From DASZBX01 sp035943635 (GTDB taxonomy: Bacteria; Actinomycetota; Actinomycetes; Streptomycetales; Catenulisporaceae): a DNA stretch of 64,000 nucleotides. Shown piece after piece: positions 7,674 through 15,820 of the stretch. The notes beneath the pieces were generated by a model. It did no database searches. It was not told the origin of the DNA and saw only the letters and a list, made by a program, of their open reading frames with translations. The stretch covers positions 29,083 to 93,082 of the forward strand of contig DASZBX010000032.1 in the NCBI GenBank assembly GCA_035943635.1, in the 5' to 3' direction. The position numbers and the translations under genes are program-made. The number at the start of each line of letters is the position of its first letter. Position 1 is the stretch's first letter.

Positions 7674-8053
7674 GCGATCCCTCCGATCAGTCCCGTGCGC
7701 TGCGCCGTGCTCGGCGCGCCTGCTGCGCCCGCCCGGTATCCCTTGAGCCGCTGGAGGGCCACGGCCGCCTCGGCCGCCATCCGTTGTGCCTGCTCGGCCA
7801 CCTCGGCCGCGCCCGCGTCGGTCAGCCGGTAGTACCGGCGCAACCGTCCCGACTCGACCTCGTCGCGGTCGAGCACCACCAGTCCCTCGTCGGCCAGCCT
7901 GTCCAGGGCCCCGTAGAGCGTGCCGACTCGCAGGTCGACGTCGCCTTCGGTGATCCGGCGGACCTCCTGGGTGATGCCGTAGCCGTGCCGGGGCTGGTCG
8001 AGCAGCGCGGTCAGGATCAGGAACACGGGTTCCGTCCTTCGTGATTTCGACAT
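7670..8053 (-). CDS. PadR-family transcriptional regulator
   Basis: The N-terminal winged helix shows the PadR pattern: FLILTALLDQPRHGYGITQEVRR, then VGTLYGALDRLADEGLV and the wing GRLRRYYRLTDAG. A C-terminal helical dimerisation segment follows. ATG 8053 (MSKSRRTEP) is preferred to the longer frame beginning at 8089, because family similarity starts there and the longer start would cover the operator. It is the first gene of a two-gene unit with the membrane protein and is probably autoregulated through the palindrome just upstream. Confidence 0.85.
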   Translation of the reverse strand: MSKSRRTEPVFLILTALLDQPRHGYGITQEVRRITEGDVDLRVGTLYGALDRLADEGLVVLDRDEVESGRLRRYYRLTDAGAAEVAEQAQRMAAEAAVALQRLKGYRAGAAGAPSTAQRTGLIGGIA

Positions 8054-8090
8054 AGGGCAATATATATCGCGGCGCGAGCTATAGGGCAAG
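8051..8090. promoter_or_regulatory. Candidate PadR operator
   Basis: Directly before the padR start, an imperfect AT-rich palindrome at 8061-8083 has TATATATCGCG and CGCGAGCTATA as halves. It is flanked by a direct repeat of ATAGGGCAA (8052-8060 and 8081-8089). PadR proteins typically bind such AT-ended palindromes over their own promoter. Confidence 0.55.
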
Positions 8091-8208
8091 GCCTCTGATT
8101 CGCCCTGAGGCGGTGGGACCTCTCCGGGCCGCCCGACCTACCGCGCACCGCCCCGCGTACCACCGACAAGGTGTGGCTAGGCCGGGTGCACAGGCAGATA
8201 CTCGGTGC

Positions 8209-9069
8209 ATGGACGGAAAAGAGCAGCTCGGCGAGTTCCTGCAGACCCGCCGGGCCCGCCTGCAGCCGGAGGGCGTCGGGCTGGTCGTGTACGGCGACCG
8301 GCGCCGGGTGCCGGGTCTGCGGCGGGAGGAACTGGCCCTGCTGGCCGGGGTCAGCTCCTCGTACTACGCGCGGCTGGAGCAGGGGCAGTCGTCCAACGCC
8401 TCGCCCGAGGTGCTGGACGCCATCGCCCAGGCGCTGCGCCTGGACGAGACCGAACGCCGCTACCTGCACGACCTGGCCACCGGCCCGCGGCGGCGCAGTC
8501 CGCGGCGGGCGGCGCCGGAGCGGGTCACGGCCGCCGTCCGGCAGCTGATGGCGGCGCTCGGCGACGTGCCCGCGGTGGTGATCGGCCGGCGCAGCGACGT
8601 CCTGGCCTGGAACCGCACGGGCCACGCGCTCTACGCCGGGCACCTGGACCCGACCGGCCCGAACCGGCCGGGCGACCGTCCCAACATGGCCCGCCTGGTG
8701 TTCCTGGACGCGCACACCCGGGCGTTGTACGCGGACTGGCCCGCGAAGGCCAGGGCCGTGGCGGCGAACCTGCGCCTGGCGTCCGGGCAGCATCCGGACG
8801 ACCCGGGGCTTGAGGCCCTGATCGGTGAGTTGACTGTGAAGAGCACCGAGTTCGCCGCGTTGTGGGCCGACCACCGGGTCAAGGACAACGACGCGGCGGT
8901 CTACGAGATGCGGCACCCGGTCGTGGGCACCGTGCTGGTCACCCAGCAGACGCTGCACACCGGGCGCAGCGAGCGGATCATCGTCGCGACGACCGAGGCG
9001 GGCTCGCCGTCACAGGCGGCGATGACGCTGCTGGCACACAGCGCGGCGCATCGGGCGGTCGGCGGCTAG
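8209..9069 (+). CDS. XRE-family regulator with MmyB-like ligand-binding domain
   Basis: A 286-residue protein from ATG 8209. The N-terminal helix-turn-helix (about residues 8-80) carries the hallmark VPGLRREELALLAGVSSSYYARLEQG. The C-terminal part (from about 105) has the MmyB-like pattern VLAWNRTGHAL and MARLVFLDAHTRALYADW with WADHRVKDND. These regulators usually control a neighbouring oxidoreductase or transporter in response to a small hydrophobic ligand. No strong ribosome-binding site precedes the ATG, so translation may be leaderless. It is divergent from padR; the metallo-hydrolase downstream is a possible target. Confidence 0.85.
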   Translation: MDGKEQLGEFLQTRRARLQPEGVGLVVYGDRRRVPGLRREELALLAGVSSSYYARLEQGQSSNASPEVLDAIAQALRLDETERRYLHDLATGPRRRSPRRAAPERVTAAVRQLMAALGDVPAVVIGRRSDVLAWNRTGHALYAGHLDPTGPNRPGDRPNMARLVFLDAHTRALYADWPAKARAVAANLRLASGQHPDDPGLEALIGELTVKSTEFAALWADHRVKDNDAAVYEMRHPVVGTVLVTQQTLHTGRSERIIVATTEAGSPSQAAMTLLAHSAAHRAVGG

Positions 9070-9271
9070 TCGCAGGGCGGCCGCGGTCACAGTTCGAGTT
9101 CGTATTCATCGTAAGTATCAGCACCCGAGTTCGGTGTGGGCGCTTCGACGCGCCTGAAAACACGAGGCGGCACAAGGAATTCCAGCGCGCGCGCCCACTC
9201 GGCCGCCGCACCGCGATGCCGCGCGCCTCGTCGCCGCCGGACCGGACCACCACCCCTTCAAGGAGAAGACC

Positions 9272-10204
9272 GTGACTCAGCTCAACCAGGAGAACGCAGT
9301 GCACGAAATCAAGCTGGGCGACGTGACCGTCACCCGGATCGAGGAGATGCACGGCCCGATCGGCATGACCCCGGACCAGTTCTTCCCCGGCACGTCGGAG
9401 CAGGCGTGGCGCGAGAACCGCTCCATGCTCGTCCCGGACCACCTGAACCCGGACGACAACATCGTCCAGGTCGCGATGCAGACCTGGCTGTTGCGCAGCG
9501 AGGGCCGGACCATCCTGATCGACACCGGAGTCGGCAACGGCAAGGCCCGCCCGGCGGTCGGCGCCTGGGATCACCTGCGGCTCGACTACCTCGGCAACCT
9601 CGCCCGGGCGGGCGTGCAGCCGCAGGACGTCGACCTCGTGGTCAACACCCATCTGCACGTGGACCACGTCGGCTGGAACACGCGCCTAGCCGACGGCGAG
9701 TGGGTGCCGACGTTCCCGAACGCCGTCTACCTGATGCCGAAGGTGGACTTCGAATTCTGGAACCCGGTCAACAACTCCGGCATCCTCGGCGGCGTCAACG
9801 AGAACGTGTACGAAGACAGTGTCGCGCCCGTGCACGCCTACGGCCAGGTCACACTGTGGGAGGGCAGCTACCGGATCGACGCGAACCTGACCCTGGAGGC
9901 GGCGCCGGGCCACACGCCCGGGTCGAGCGTGGTCAAACTGGCCTCCGGGACCGACCGGGCGCTGTTCGCGGGCGATCTGATGCACACTCCGCTGCAAGTC
10001 ACGCACGTGGAGCAGGAAAGCTGCTTCTGCGAGGACCCGGCCGGCTCGCGGATCACCCGGCGCCGACTGCTGTGCTGGGCCGCGGACGACAACGCGCTGG
10101 TGCTGCCCGCGCACTTCAGCGGGCACAGCGCCCTCGAGATCGAGCGGCAGGGGGAGGGGTTCGCCATCAAGCAGTGGGCGTCCTTCCCGCGCTACGCGGC
10201 CTGA
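9272..10204 (+). CDS. Metallo-beta-lactamase-fold hydrolase
   Basis: A 310-residue protein with the zinc-binding signature THLHVDHVGW (HxHxDH) near residue 130, AAPGHTPGSSV, ALFAGDLMHTP and a final histidine in VLPAHFSGH. No signal peptide is evident, so it is probably cytoplasmic; it resembles quorum-lactonase/aryl-hydrolase-type MBL proteins rather than secreted beta-lactamases. The start is GTG 9272 with AAGGAGA upstream. The substrate cannot be told from sequence. Confidence 0.85.
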   Translation: MTQLNQENAVHEIKLGDVTVTRIEEMHGPIGMTPDQFFPGTSEQAWRENRSMLVPDHLNPDDNIVQVAMQTWLLRSEGRTILIDTGVGNGKARPAVGAWDHLRLDYLGNLARAGVQPQDVDLVVNTHLHVDHVGWNTRLADGEWVPTFPNAVYLMPKVDFEFWNPVNNSGILGGVNENVYEDSVAPVHAYGQVTLWEGSYRIDANLTLEAAPGHTPGSSVVKLASGTDRALFAGDLMHTPLQVTHVEQESCFCEDPAGSRITRRRLLCWAADDNALVLPAHFSGHSALEIERQGEGFAIKQWASFPRYAA

Positions 10205-10213
10205 GCCGCGGCC

Positions 10214-10490
10214 ATGTCTGCGGCCACGGTTGCGGCGTCCAGTGCGGAGAGCCCGGTCGTCGGCCCGACCTCCGGGCCGGTCCGGGGGCGGCGGCACGCG
10301 TACGGCGCGGTCTTCCACGGCGTGCCGCACGCGGCCACGCCGATCGGCGGGCAGCGGTTCGCCGCACCCCGGCCGCACCGGCCGTGGACCGAGTGCCGGG
10401 ACGCGTCCGGTCCGGGGCCGACCGCGCCGCAGCCGCGCCGGGACGCGTTCGGCGACCTGGACATGTCGCTCTACTTCGGTGGCAGCGCGG
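10214..10490 (+). pseudogene. N-terminal fragment of a type-B carboxylesterase
   Basis: From ATG 10214 the frame encodes TSGPVRGRRHAYGAVFHG then VPHAATPIGGQRFAAP and GPTAPQPRRDAF, which is the N-terminal strand region of the para-nitrobenzyl/carboxylesterase type-B family. After about 90 residues (LYFGGSAAPR) similarity ends, where a ~400-residue catalytic region with the nucleophile GESAG motif should follow. The frame then runs as a shadow through the next gene. This is a deletion remnant. Confidence 0.65.
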
Positions 10491-10511
10491 CGCCCCGGCT
10501 ACCCTTGCCCT

Positions 10512-11087
10512 GTGGAAACGGTGTGGGTGGTCGCCGGGGCGCCGGGCGCGGGCAAGAGCACGGTCGCGGCCGCCCTGGCGCGGGCGCTGACACCGCACCC
10601 GGCGCTGCTGGACAAGGACACGGTCTACAGCTCCTTCGTCGACGCGGTCCTCGAGGCGGCGGGCAAAGGCTTGGGCGAACGGGAAGGGCCCTGGTACGAC
10701 GAGCACGTCAAAGTACACGAATACGACGGCTTGGCCGCGACGACCCGGCAGATCCGCGGCCACGGATGCCCGGTGCTGCTCGTCGCGCCGTTCACCGGAC
10801 AGATCCGGGACCCCGGACGCTGGGCCGCCTTCTGCGCGCAGCTCGGCGGCGACCCGGTGCGCCTGGTCTGGGTCGGCTGCGCGCCCGACACGCTGCGCCG
10901 CAGGCTGCTCGGCCGGGGCAGCCACCGGGACGAGGGCAAACTCGCCGCGTTCGAGGCCTTCGTCGCGCGGATGACGCCCGACGTGCCGCCGCCGGTCCCG
11001 CACATCGCGGTGGACAACACGGACGAAGACCGTCCGCTGATCCCGGAGGTAATCGCCGCGTTGCTCGCCGCCGGGCCGAGCGCCTGA
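10512..11087 (+). CDS. Small P-loop NTPase/kinase
   Basis: A 191-residue protein from GTG 10512 (VETVWVVAGAPGAGKSTVA), with Walker A GAPGAGKS at residues about 9-16 and a following LLDKDTVYSSF (the DKD replaces the usual LD in kinases such as AAA_33/zeta-like). RRLLGRGSHRDEGKL may supply a lid arginine and VDNT is the terminal strand. It resembles phosphotransferases for small molecules or tRNA-repair-type kinases; the substrate is unknown. No strong ribosome-binding site is seen, and the deletion junction of the esterase fragment lies ~20 bp upstream, so the native promoter may be lost. Confidence 0.7.
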   Translation: METVWVVAGAPGAGKSTVAAALARALTPHPALLDKDTVYSSFVDAVLEAAGKGLGEREGPWYDEHVKVHEYDGLAATTRQIRGHGCPVLLVAPFTGQIRDPGRWAAFCAQLGGDPVRLVWVGCAPDTLRRRLLGRGSHRDEGKLAAFEAFVARMTPDVPPPVPHIAVDNTDEDRPLIPEVIAALLAAGPSA

Positions 11088-11189
11088 ACCCCCGGCTGCG
11101 CGGCCCGGAAACCGTGGCGGGGGCTCGCATCCGCGGCTCGCATCCCCGGTTCGGCGCCGCGGCGTGAATCCGCAGGCTGAGTCGGCAGG

Positions 11190-11221
11190 CTTGACCGGGG
11201 TAAGATCACGTGATCGGATAA
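11190..11221 (+). promoter_or_regulatory. Candidate promoter with internal perfect palindrome
   Basis: TTGACC (11190-11195) and GATAAT (11216-11221) resemble -35 and -10 boxes, although the 20-base spacing is long. Between them lies the perfect 12-base palindrome GATCACGTGATC (11203-11214). This favours the later translation start (11314) for the methyltransferase. Confidence 0.45.
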
Positions 11222-11313
11222 TCAGCGAGCGTACAAGGCGCGCGACCCGATCCTCCCCGTGTCCACCGCCCGCCCCGGGCGGCGCCGCGGCCGGCGACGA
11301 AAGCGAGACCACG

Positions 11314-12132
11314 GTGCAGCACCGCCCCGCCTGGGCCCCCGACGAGGTCGACATCGAACTGCCGTCCGCCGCGCGGATGTACGACTACTACCTCGGCGGC
11401 TCACACAATTTCGCCGCCGACCGGGCACTGGCCGAACAGGCCATCCGGCACTGGCCGGACCTGCCCTACATGGCCCGGGCGAACCGGGCCTTCCTGCACC
11501 GGTCGATCGCGGTGCTGAGCGAGCTGGGCGTGGACCAGTACCTGGACCTGGGCTCCGGGATCCCCACCAACGGCAACGTGCACGACGTCGCGCGGTCGCT
11601 GAACCCGGCCGCCCGCACCGTCTACGTGGACGCCGACCTGGTCGCCGTCGCGCACAGCGCCGCGCTGCTGACCGGGGTCCCGGGCACCGCGGTCGTGCAC
11701 GCCGACCTGCGCGACCCGCAGGCGATCCTGGCCGACCCGGTGCTGAACGGCTGCCTGGACCTGAGCCGCCCGGTCGCGGTGCTGCTGCTCTCGGTGCTGC
11801 CCTTCATCCGGGACGAGGACGACCCGGGCGCCGTGGTCGACGCCTTCCACGACGCGACCGTGCCCGGTTCCTACCTCGTGGTCAGCCACGGCACCAACGA
11901 CTACAGCCCCGAGCGGGCCAACCGGGCCGCGGGCGTCTACAGCAACGCGGCCAACTCGCTCACCCTGCGCAGCCGCGAGGACGTCGCCCGCCTGATGGGC
12001 GCCTACGAGCTGATCCCGCCCGGCCTGACCGACATGATCAACTGGCGGCCGGACCCGCACGCGGACCCCGACCCGCTCGGCGGCGACGTGGCCCGGTACT
12101 CCTTCTACGCCGCCGTGGGCCGCCGCGGGTGA
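11314..12132 (+). CDS. SAM-dependent methyltransferase (DUF574/Methyltransf_19)
   Basis: About 272 residues from GTG 11314. The first conserved block is DIELPSAARMYDYYLGGSHNF, followed by the SAM-binding QYLDLGSGIPT, VYVDADLVAVAHS and LLLSVLPFI. This large actinobacterial family (PF04672) transfers methyl groups to mostly unknown acceptors. The frame is open back to 11164, but the upstream segment is Pro/Ala/Arg-rich, lacks similarity, and contains a promoter-like sequence. The stop overlaps a possible GTG start (12129) of the acetyltransferase frame. Confidence 0.82.
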   Translation: MQHRPAWAPDEVDIELPSAARMYDYYLGGSHNFAADRALAEQAIRHWPDLPYMARANRAFLHRSIAVLSELGVDQYLDLGSGIPTNGNVHDVARSLNPAARTVYVDADLVAVAHSAALLTGVPGTAVVHADLRDPQAILADPVLNGCLDLSRPVAVLLLSVLPFIRDEDDPGAVVDAFHDATVPGSYLVVSHGTNDYSPERANRAAGVYSNAANSLTLRSREDVARLMGAYELIPPGLTDMINWRPDPHADPDPLGGDVARYSFYAAVGRRG

Positions 12133-12203
12133 GCGGCCCACCGGGCGGCCCGCCGCCACCCGCGGCCACCGCTCTATCCGCTCCGCACGGCTTGGACGAA
12201 ACT

Positions 12204-13205
12204 GTGATCATCAGAGAGTTGGACCCGTCGCGGGTCGAGGCGGACCTGGCCGCGGTCCTGCCGCTCTGGCGCGAGTTCACCGGAAACGTCTTCGGCCGGG
12301 CCTTCCGCTGGGGCCCGACCCAGCTGCGCGAGTCCACCGGGCGCGGCCCGACCAGGTTCGGGCTGACGCTCGCCGCCTTCGCCGGCCCGGCCGAGACCGA
12401 ACCGGTCGGATTCGCCTATGTCACGATGGCCACCAAGGAGAACGTGGACTCCGGCGACGTGCTGGTCCTGCTGCGCGCGGACCAGGAGCAGGACCCCGGC
12501 GCCGCGGCCGCCGCAGCCCTGCTGGCCGTCGCGCGCGAACGCCTGGCCGCCGCCGGACGGGCGAAGCTGACGGTCAACGTGGCCGCCGATCCGGCGCCGG
12601 GCTACGCGCCGCTGGTCCTCGGGCCGTCCGTGTTCACGGCGTTGTTCATGACCCTGGACCTGGCCGCGGCCGACCCGCGGCAGCTCGACTCCTGGGCCGC
12701 GCCGGGCCCGGCCAACGACGCCTACCGGCTGGTGCGGTGGATCGACCGCTGTCCGGATGATCTGGTCGAGTCCTTCGCGGTCGCGACCGCCGCGATGGAC
12801 GACGCGCCGGTGGAGGCCCTGGAACTGGACCACGCCCGCCTGACCGTGGAGCGCATCCGGGCCGGCGAGAAGTTCCGGACGGAGTGCGGGGTGCAGATGC
12901 ACGTGGTGGCCGCGGTGGCCCCGGCCGGCGAGATCGCGGGCACCTGCCTGGTCTCGCGCTACCCGGACGAACCCGACAACGTCGGCATCGCGACCACCTC
13001 GGTGCTGCGCGGCCACCGCGGTCACGGGCTCGGCCTGCGGATCAAGGCCGACTCGACCCGCTGGCTGCGCGAGCTCTACCCGGAGACGCGCTGGATCTAC
13101 ACGTTCAACAACCACACCAACGAGTACATGCTCGCGGTCAACCACCGCATGGGATACCAGCATGTATGCACCTGGCATCTCTACCTGCACGCCACCGGGA
13201 TGTGA
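12204..13205 (+). CDS. Tandem GNAT-like N-acetyltransferase
   Basis: About 333 residues from GTG 12204 (VIIRELDPSRVEADL). An N-terminal acetyltransferase-like half (FAYVTMATKENVDSGDVLVLL) is followed by a better conserved C-terminal GNAT half with the acetyl-CoA-binding GIATTSVLRGHRGHGLGLRIK and the product-site YTFNNHTNEYMLAVNHRMGY, as in mycothiol synthase-like double GNAT proteins. A GTG at 12129, coupled to the methyltransferase stop, is an alternative start. The substrate is unknown. Confidence 0.78.
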   Translation: MIIRELDPSRVEADLAAVLPLWREFTGNVFGRAFRWGPTQLRESTGRGPTRFGLTLAAFAGPAETEPVGFAYVTMATKENVDSGDVLVLLRADQEQDPGAAAAAALLAVARERLAAAGRAKLTVNVAADPAPGYAPLVLGPSVFTALFMTLDLAAADPRQLDSWAAPGPANDAYRLVRWIDRCPDDLVESFAVATAAMDDAPVEALELDHARLTVERIRAGEKFRTECGVQMHVVAAVAPAGEIAGTCLVSRYPDEPDNVGIATTSVLRGHRGHGLGLRIKADSTRWLRELYPETRWIYTFNNHTNEYMLAVNHRMGYQHVCTWHLYLHATGM

Positions 13206-13295
13206 CGGCAGCCGACCTCCGCCGGACCAAAGTCATCTGATCTTTGCGGCGCGCGGTGGGTGTCCGCCGCGCGCCGCCGGGGGCCGGGCCGCGGC

Positions 13296-14207
13296 TCAGG
13301 ACCGGGGCGGTGCGGCGCTCTCGCGCACGATCAGCTCCGGCACGACCGGGGCCGGGGCGGGCTTGGCCTCCCCGCGCATCAGGGCCAGCAGGGTCTCCAT
13401 GCAGCGCTGGCCGACCTCCTCGAAGTCCTGGCGGACCGTGGTCAGCGCCGGGATGAAGAAGGGAGCCTCGGGCAGGTCGTCGAAGCCGACCACGCTCAGG
13501 TCCCCGGGGACCGTCCGGCCCTGCTCGTGCAGGGCCTTGATCAGGCCCAGCGCCATCTGGTCGTTGCCGGCGAACACGGCCGTGGCGTCCGGCTGGGCCA
13601 GCACCTTCGCGGCCGCGTCGTGCCCGGACTGCGGGGTCCAGTCGCCCTCGATCACCGGGGGCGCGGACAGCCCGGCCGCGCCGAGCTCCTCGCGCCAGCC
13701 GCGCACCCGGGCCTCGGCCTCGCTCCACCGCGGCGGGCCGCTGACGTGCAGGATCGTGCGATGGCCGAGCCCGATCAGGTGCCGCACGGCCAGCCGGGCG
13801 CCGAGCACCTGGTCGACCATCACGCTCGGGATCTCCTTCGGACCGGACACCTCGACCATCACCAGCGGAACGTGCGAGGTCAGGCCGTGTACCGCGTGCA
13901 CCGCGGTGTCCACCGGGGCGATCACGGCGATGCCGTCGACGGCCGCGTTGATCAGGTAGTCCAGTGCCTCGCGCATGGTCGTGGCGTTGACCGTGCGCAG
14001 CGTGGCCAGGGTGACGAAGTACCCGGCCGCCCGGGCCGCGCCCTCGATCCCGAACAGGGTGCTGGCCGGGCCGTAGTGCGTGGTGTCCACGGTCACCACG
14101 CCCAGCGACATCGACTCGCGGGTGACCAGCGCGCGGGCGGCCCGGTTCGGCCGGTAGCCCAACTGGGCGATCGCCTGGCGCACCCGCTCGCGTGCCTCCG
14201 GGCTCAC
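13296..14207 (-). pseudogene. LacI-family regulator lacking its helix-turn-helix
   Basis: The effector domain is complete (residues about 20-303: SMSLGVVTVDTTHYGPAS, GIAVIAPVD, AVFAGNDQMALGLIKAL, VVGFDDLPEAPFF, LTTVRQDFEEVG), as is the hinge region with ERVRQAIAQLGYRPNRAARAL. The DNA-binding helices that should precede RPHVSPEARERV are missing: upstream of about 14215 the sequence belongs to something else on the opposite strand. Without them this protein cannot bind an operator normally. The likely original role was control of a sugar-uptake or glycosidase gene (family knowledge). Confidence 0.85.
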
Positions 14208-14209
14208 GT

Positions 14210-14374
14210 GCGGGCGGGGACCCGGACCACGCCGCGGCCAAGAAGTACCTGGAGTGGGCCGTCTCCCCGGCCACCGCGCTGGAGAACGCGCAGAAGGTCA
14301 ACGCCTTCCAGGGCCGCACCGACGTGCCCGGCCTGGTCACCGTGCTCGGCCCGGTGGCACGAGCCGCCTGGTAA
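14210..14374 (+). pseudogene. C-terminal fragment, possibly of a sugar ABC solute-binding protein
   Basis: The frame encodes GDPDHAAAKKYLEWAVSP, ALENAQKVNAFQ and GLVTVLGPVARAAW, then TAA. A short helical segment with KKYLEW-SP resembles the C-terminal region of extracellular solute-binding proteins, which are typical LacI neighbours, but the fragment is too short to be sure. It abuts the truncated lacI head to head, so one deletion may have removed the start of lacI and most of this gene. Confidence 0.35.
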
Positions 14375-14428
14375 ATTCGGGCGGGCTGCTACTGGCCTAC
14401 AAAAACTATAAACCCTACACTTCGTAGC

Positions 14429-14698
14429 ATGACAACGTACACGTTGAGCGAGGCTCGGGCGCATTTGGGCGAAGTCGTGCGCAAGGCCCGGTACGGTCGG
14501 GAGATCGTGGAGCTGACCGAACACGGCGAGCCAGCCGCAGTTGTGATAAGCCCGGAGTTGCTTGAGTACTACCGTGGCCTGGAGGATGCGCACGAACTGG
14601 CTGAGGTCGAACGGATCAAAGCCGAGGGCCGGATGACTGTCCCGCACGCCGAGGTGGCCGCGATGTTCGGCCTCTCCCCGGACGGCCGCCCCCTGTGA
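14429..14698 (+). CDS. Type II antitoxin, Phd/YefM family
   Basis: An 89-residue protein beginning TYTLSEARAHLGEVVRKARYG, the YefM/Phd DNA-binding fold, followed by ELTEHGEPAAVVISPELL. The acidic, flexible C-terminal half normally wraps the toxin. The stop overlaps the toxin start (GTGA at 14695-14698), the standard antitoxin-toxin coupling. It should neutralise the downstream ParE/RelE-like protein and repress its own promoter; here the toxin is frameshifted. Confidence 0.88.
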   Translation: MTTYTLSEARAHLGEVVRKARYGREIVELTEHGEPAAVVISPELLEYYRGLEDAHELAEVERIKAEGRMTVPHAEVAAMFGLSPDGRPL

Positions 14699-14977
14699 CC
14701 GACATCCCTGCCCCATCTGGCCGTTACGAACTGGTCTGGGAACCCGAGGCCATCGACCGTCTCGCAGCCTTGGTCAAGCAGTACCCGGAAGCAGCCCAGG
14801 CGGTCGTGCCAGCCATCTACGAGTTGGCCGCCGATCCCCGCCCGACCGGGTCGACGCCGTTGGGCGGCTCAGGTACCCGGCGACTGCTGCTCGGCTACTA
14901 TCGTCCTCTACGAAGTCTCAGATGAACCGCCGGTCGTACAGATCTTCTTGGTCGGCCGGGCTGATCAGCCGCGTTGA
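14695..14977 (+). pseudogene. ParE/RelE-family toxin, frameshifted near the C-terminus
   Basis: From GTG 14695 the frame gives YELVWEPEAIDRLAAL and PEAAQAVVPAIYELAADPRPTG followed by RRLLLGYYR, the RelE/ParE fold, then PLRSLR and a premature stop at 14923-14925. In the +1 frame from 14903 the expected final strand follows: VLYEVSDEPPVVQIFLVGRAD to TGA 14975-14977. A two-base loss at the CGTCC position (tat-cgt-gtc-ctc would be intact) explains it. Loss of the last two strands should inactivate the toxin. Confidence 0.8.
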
Positions 14978-15025
14978 ACGCCCGCGGGCGCGGCCGTCGC
15001 CAGTCGCGCCCGCGGGCGGCTCGGG

Positions 15026-15775
15026 TCAGCCTAGGGACCATTTCTGGTTGCTGCCGCCGTTGCAGGTCCAGAGTTCGGCCAGGGCTCCGTCGGCGGTGCA
15101 GGTGCCGGTGACGTCGAAGCAGAGGCCGGATTGGGTGCTGGTGATGGTGCCGTTGGCGTTGACGGTCCACTGCTGATTGGCGCCGCCGTCGCACGGCCAG
15201 ATGTCGGCCACGGTGCCCTCGGTATTGCTGCCGTCGGGCACGTCCAGGCACTTGCCCGAGCCGGCGCCGATGACCGGTCCGGTGAACGCGCCGGAACCGG
15301 ATTGGCCGTACCCGGCCGCGACGATGTTCGCCTGGACCGCGTTGTCGGCCGCATCGGTCGGGTAACCGCTGCTCATCACGCCTTCGAAGAACGAGCCGAC
15401 CGACGACTTGCTGTTGTCGCCGCCGATGCCGAGCAGGATGGCGCCTTCCTGGTGCATGGGTGCGTAGCCGCCGAGATTCGGTTCCGCGCCGCTGTACCAG
15501 GTGGTCAGGCCACCGGATCGGGAGTTGCCGCCCTTGACGGCATACGTGTTCTGACCGTTGTTCTTCAGCAGGGCCGTGACATACGTGCTGCCGTTGCCCT
15601 TGTTGTTCGTGTCCGAGCCGTTGCCGCCGGCGAACAGCCCGTCCTCCATGTCGGCCTGGACCCACGGGCCGGAGCCGGAGCACGGGGTGAACCAGCATTC
15701 TGTGCTCAGGTTGACGGCGTCCATGTGGCCGTTGCCGTTGCCGTGGGCGTGGTTGTTCGTCGCGATCCGTGATCC
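15026..15775 (-). pseudogene. GH54 alpha-L-arabinofuranosidase, N-terminal half missing, with ricin-B lectin domain
   Basis: The preserved part begins ATNNHAHGNGNGHMDAV and continues with STECWFTPCSGSGPWVQAD, LFAGGNGS, LLKNNGQNTYAVKGGN and QEGAILLGIGGDNS, the second half of the ArabFuran-catal domain (PF09206). A CBM13/ricin-B module with GKCLDV, NQQW and NQKW follows. The signal peptide and about the first 190 residues are absent; upstream of about 15775 there is no further similarity and the MFS stop is only ~45 bp away. The intact enzyme would be secreted and release arabinose from hemicellulose. Codons remain healthy, so the loss looks recent. Confidence 0.8.
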
Positions 15776-15820
15776 CGGCCCCGCTCCCGCCGATGCACGC
15801 CGATGCGCGCCGGCCGAATC

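Noticed and set aside
11164..11313. Longer N-terminus for the DUF574 methyltransferase
   Set aside because: The segment is low-complexity and contains the promoter-like sequence; family similarity begins after 11314.
14429..14925. Phd/Doc toxin-antitoxin system
   Set aside because: The toxin shows the RelE/ParE pattern, not the Fic-like Doc fold (no HPFxxGN motif).
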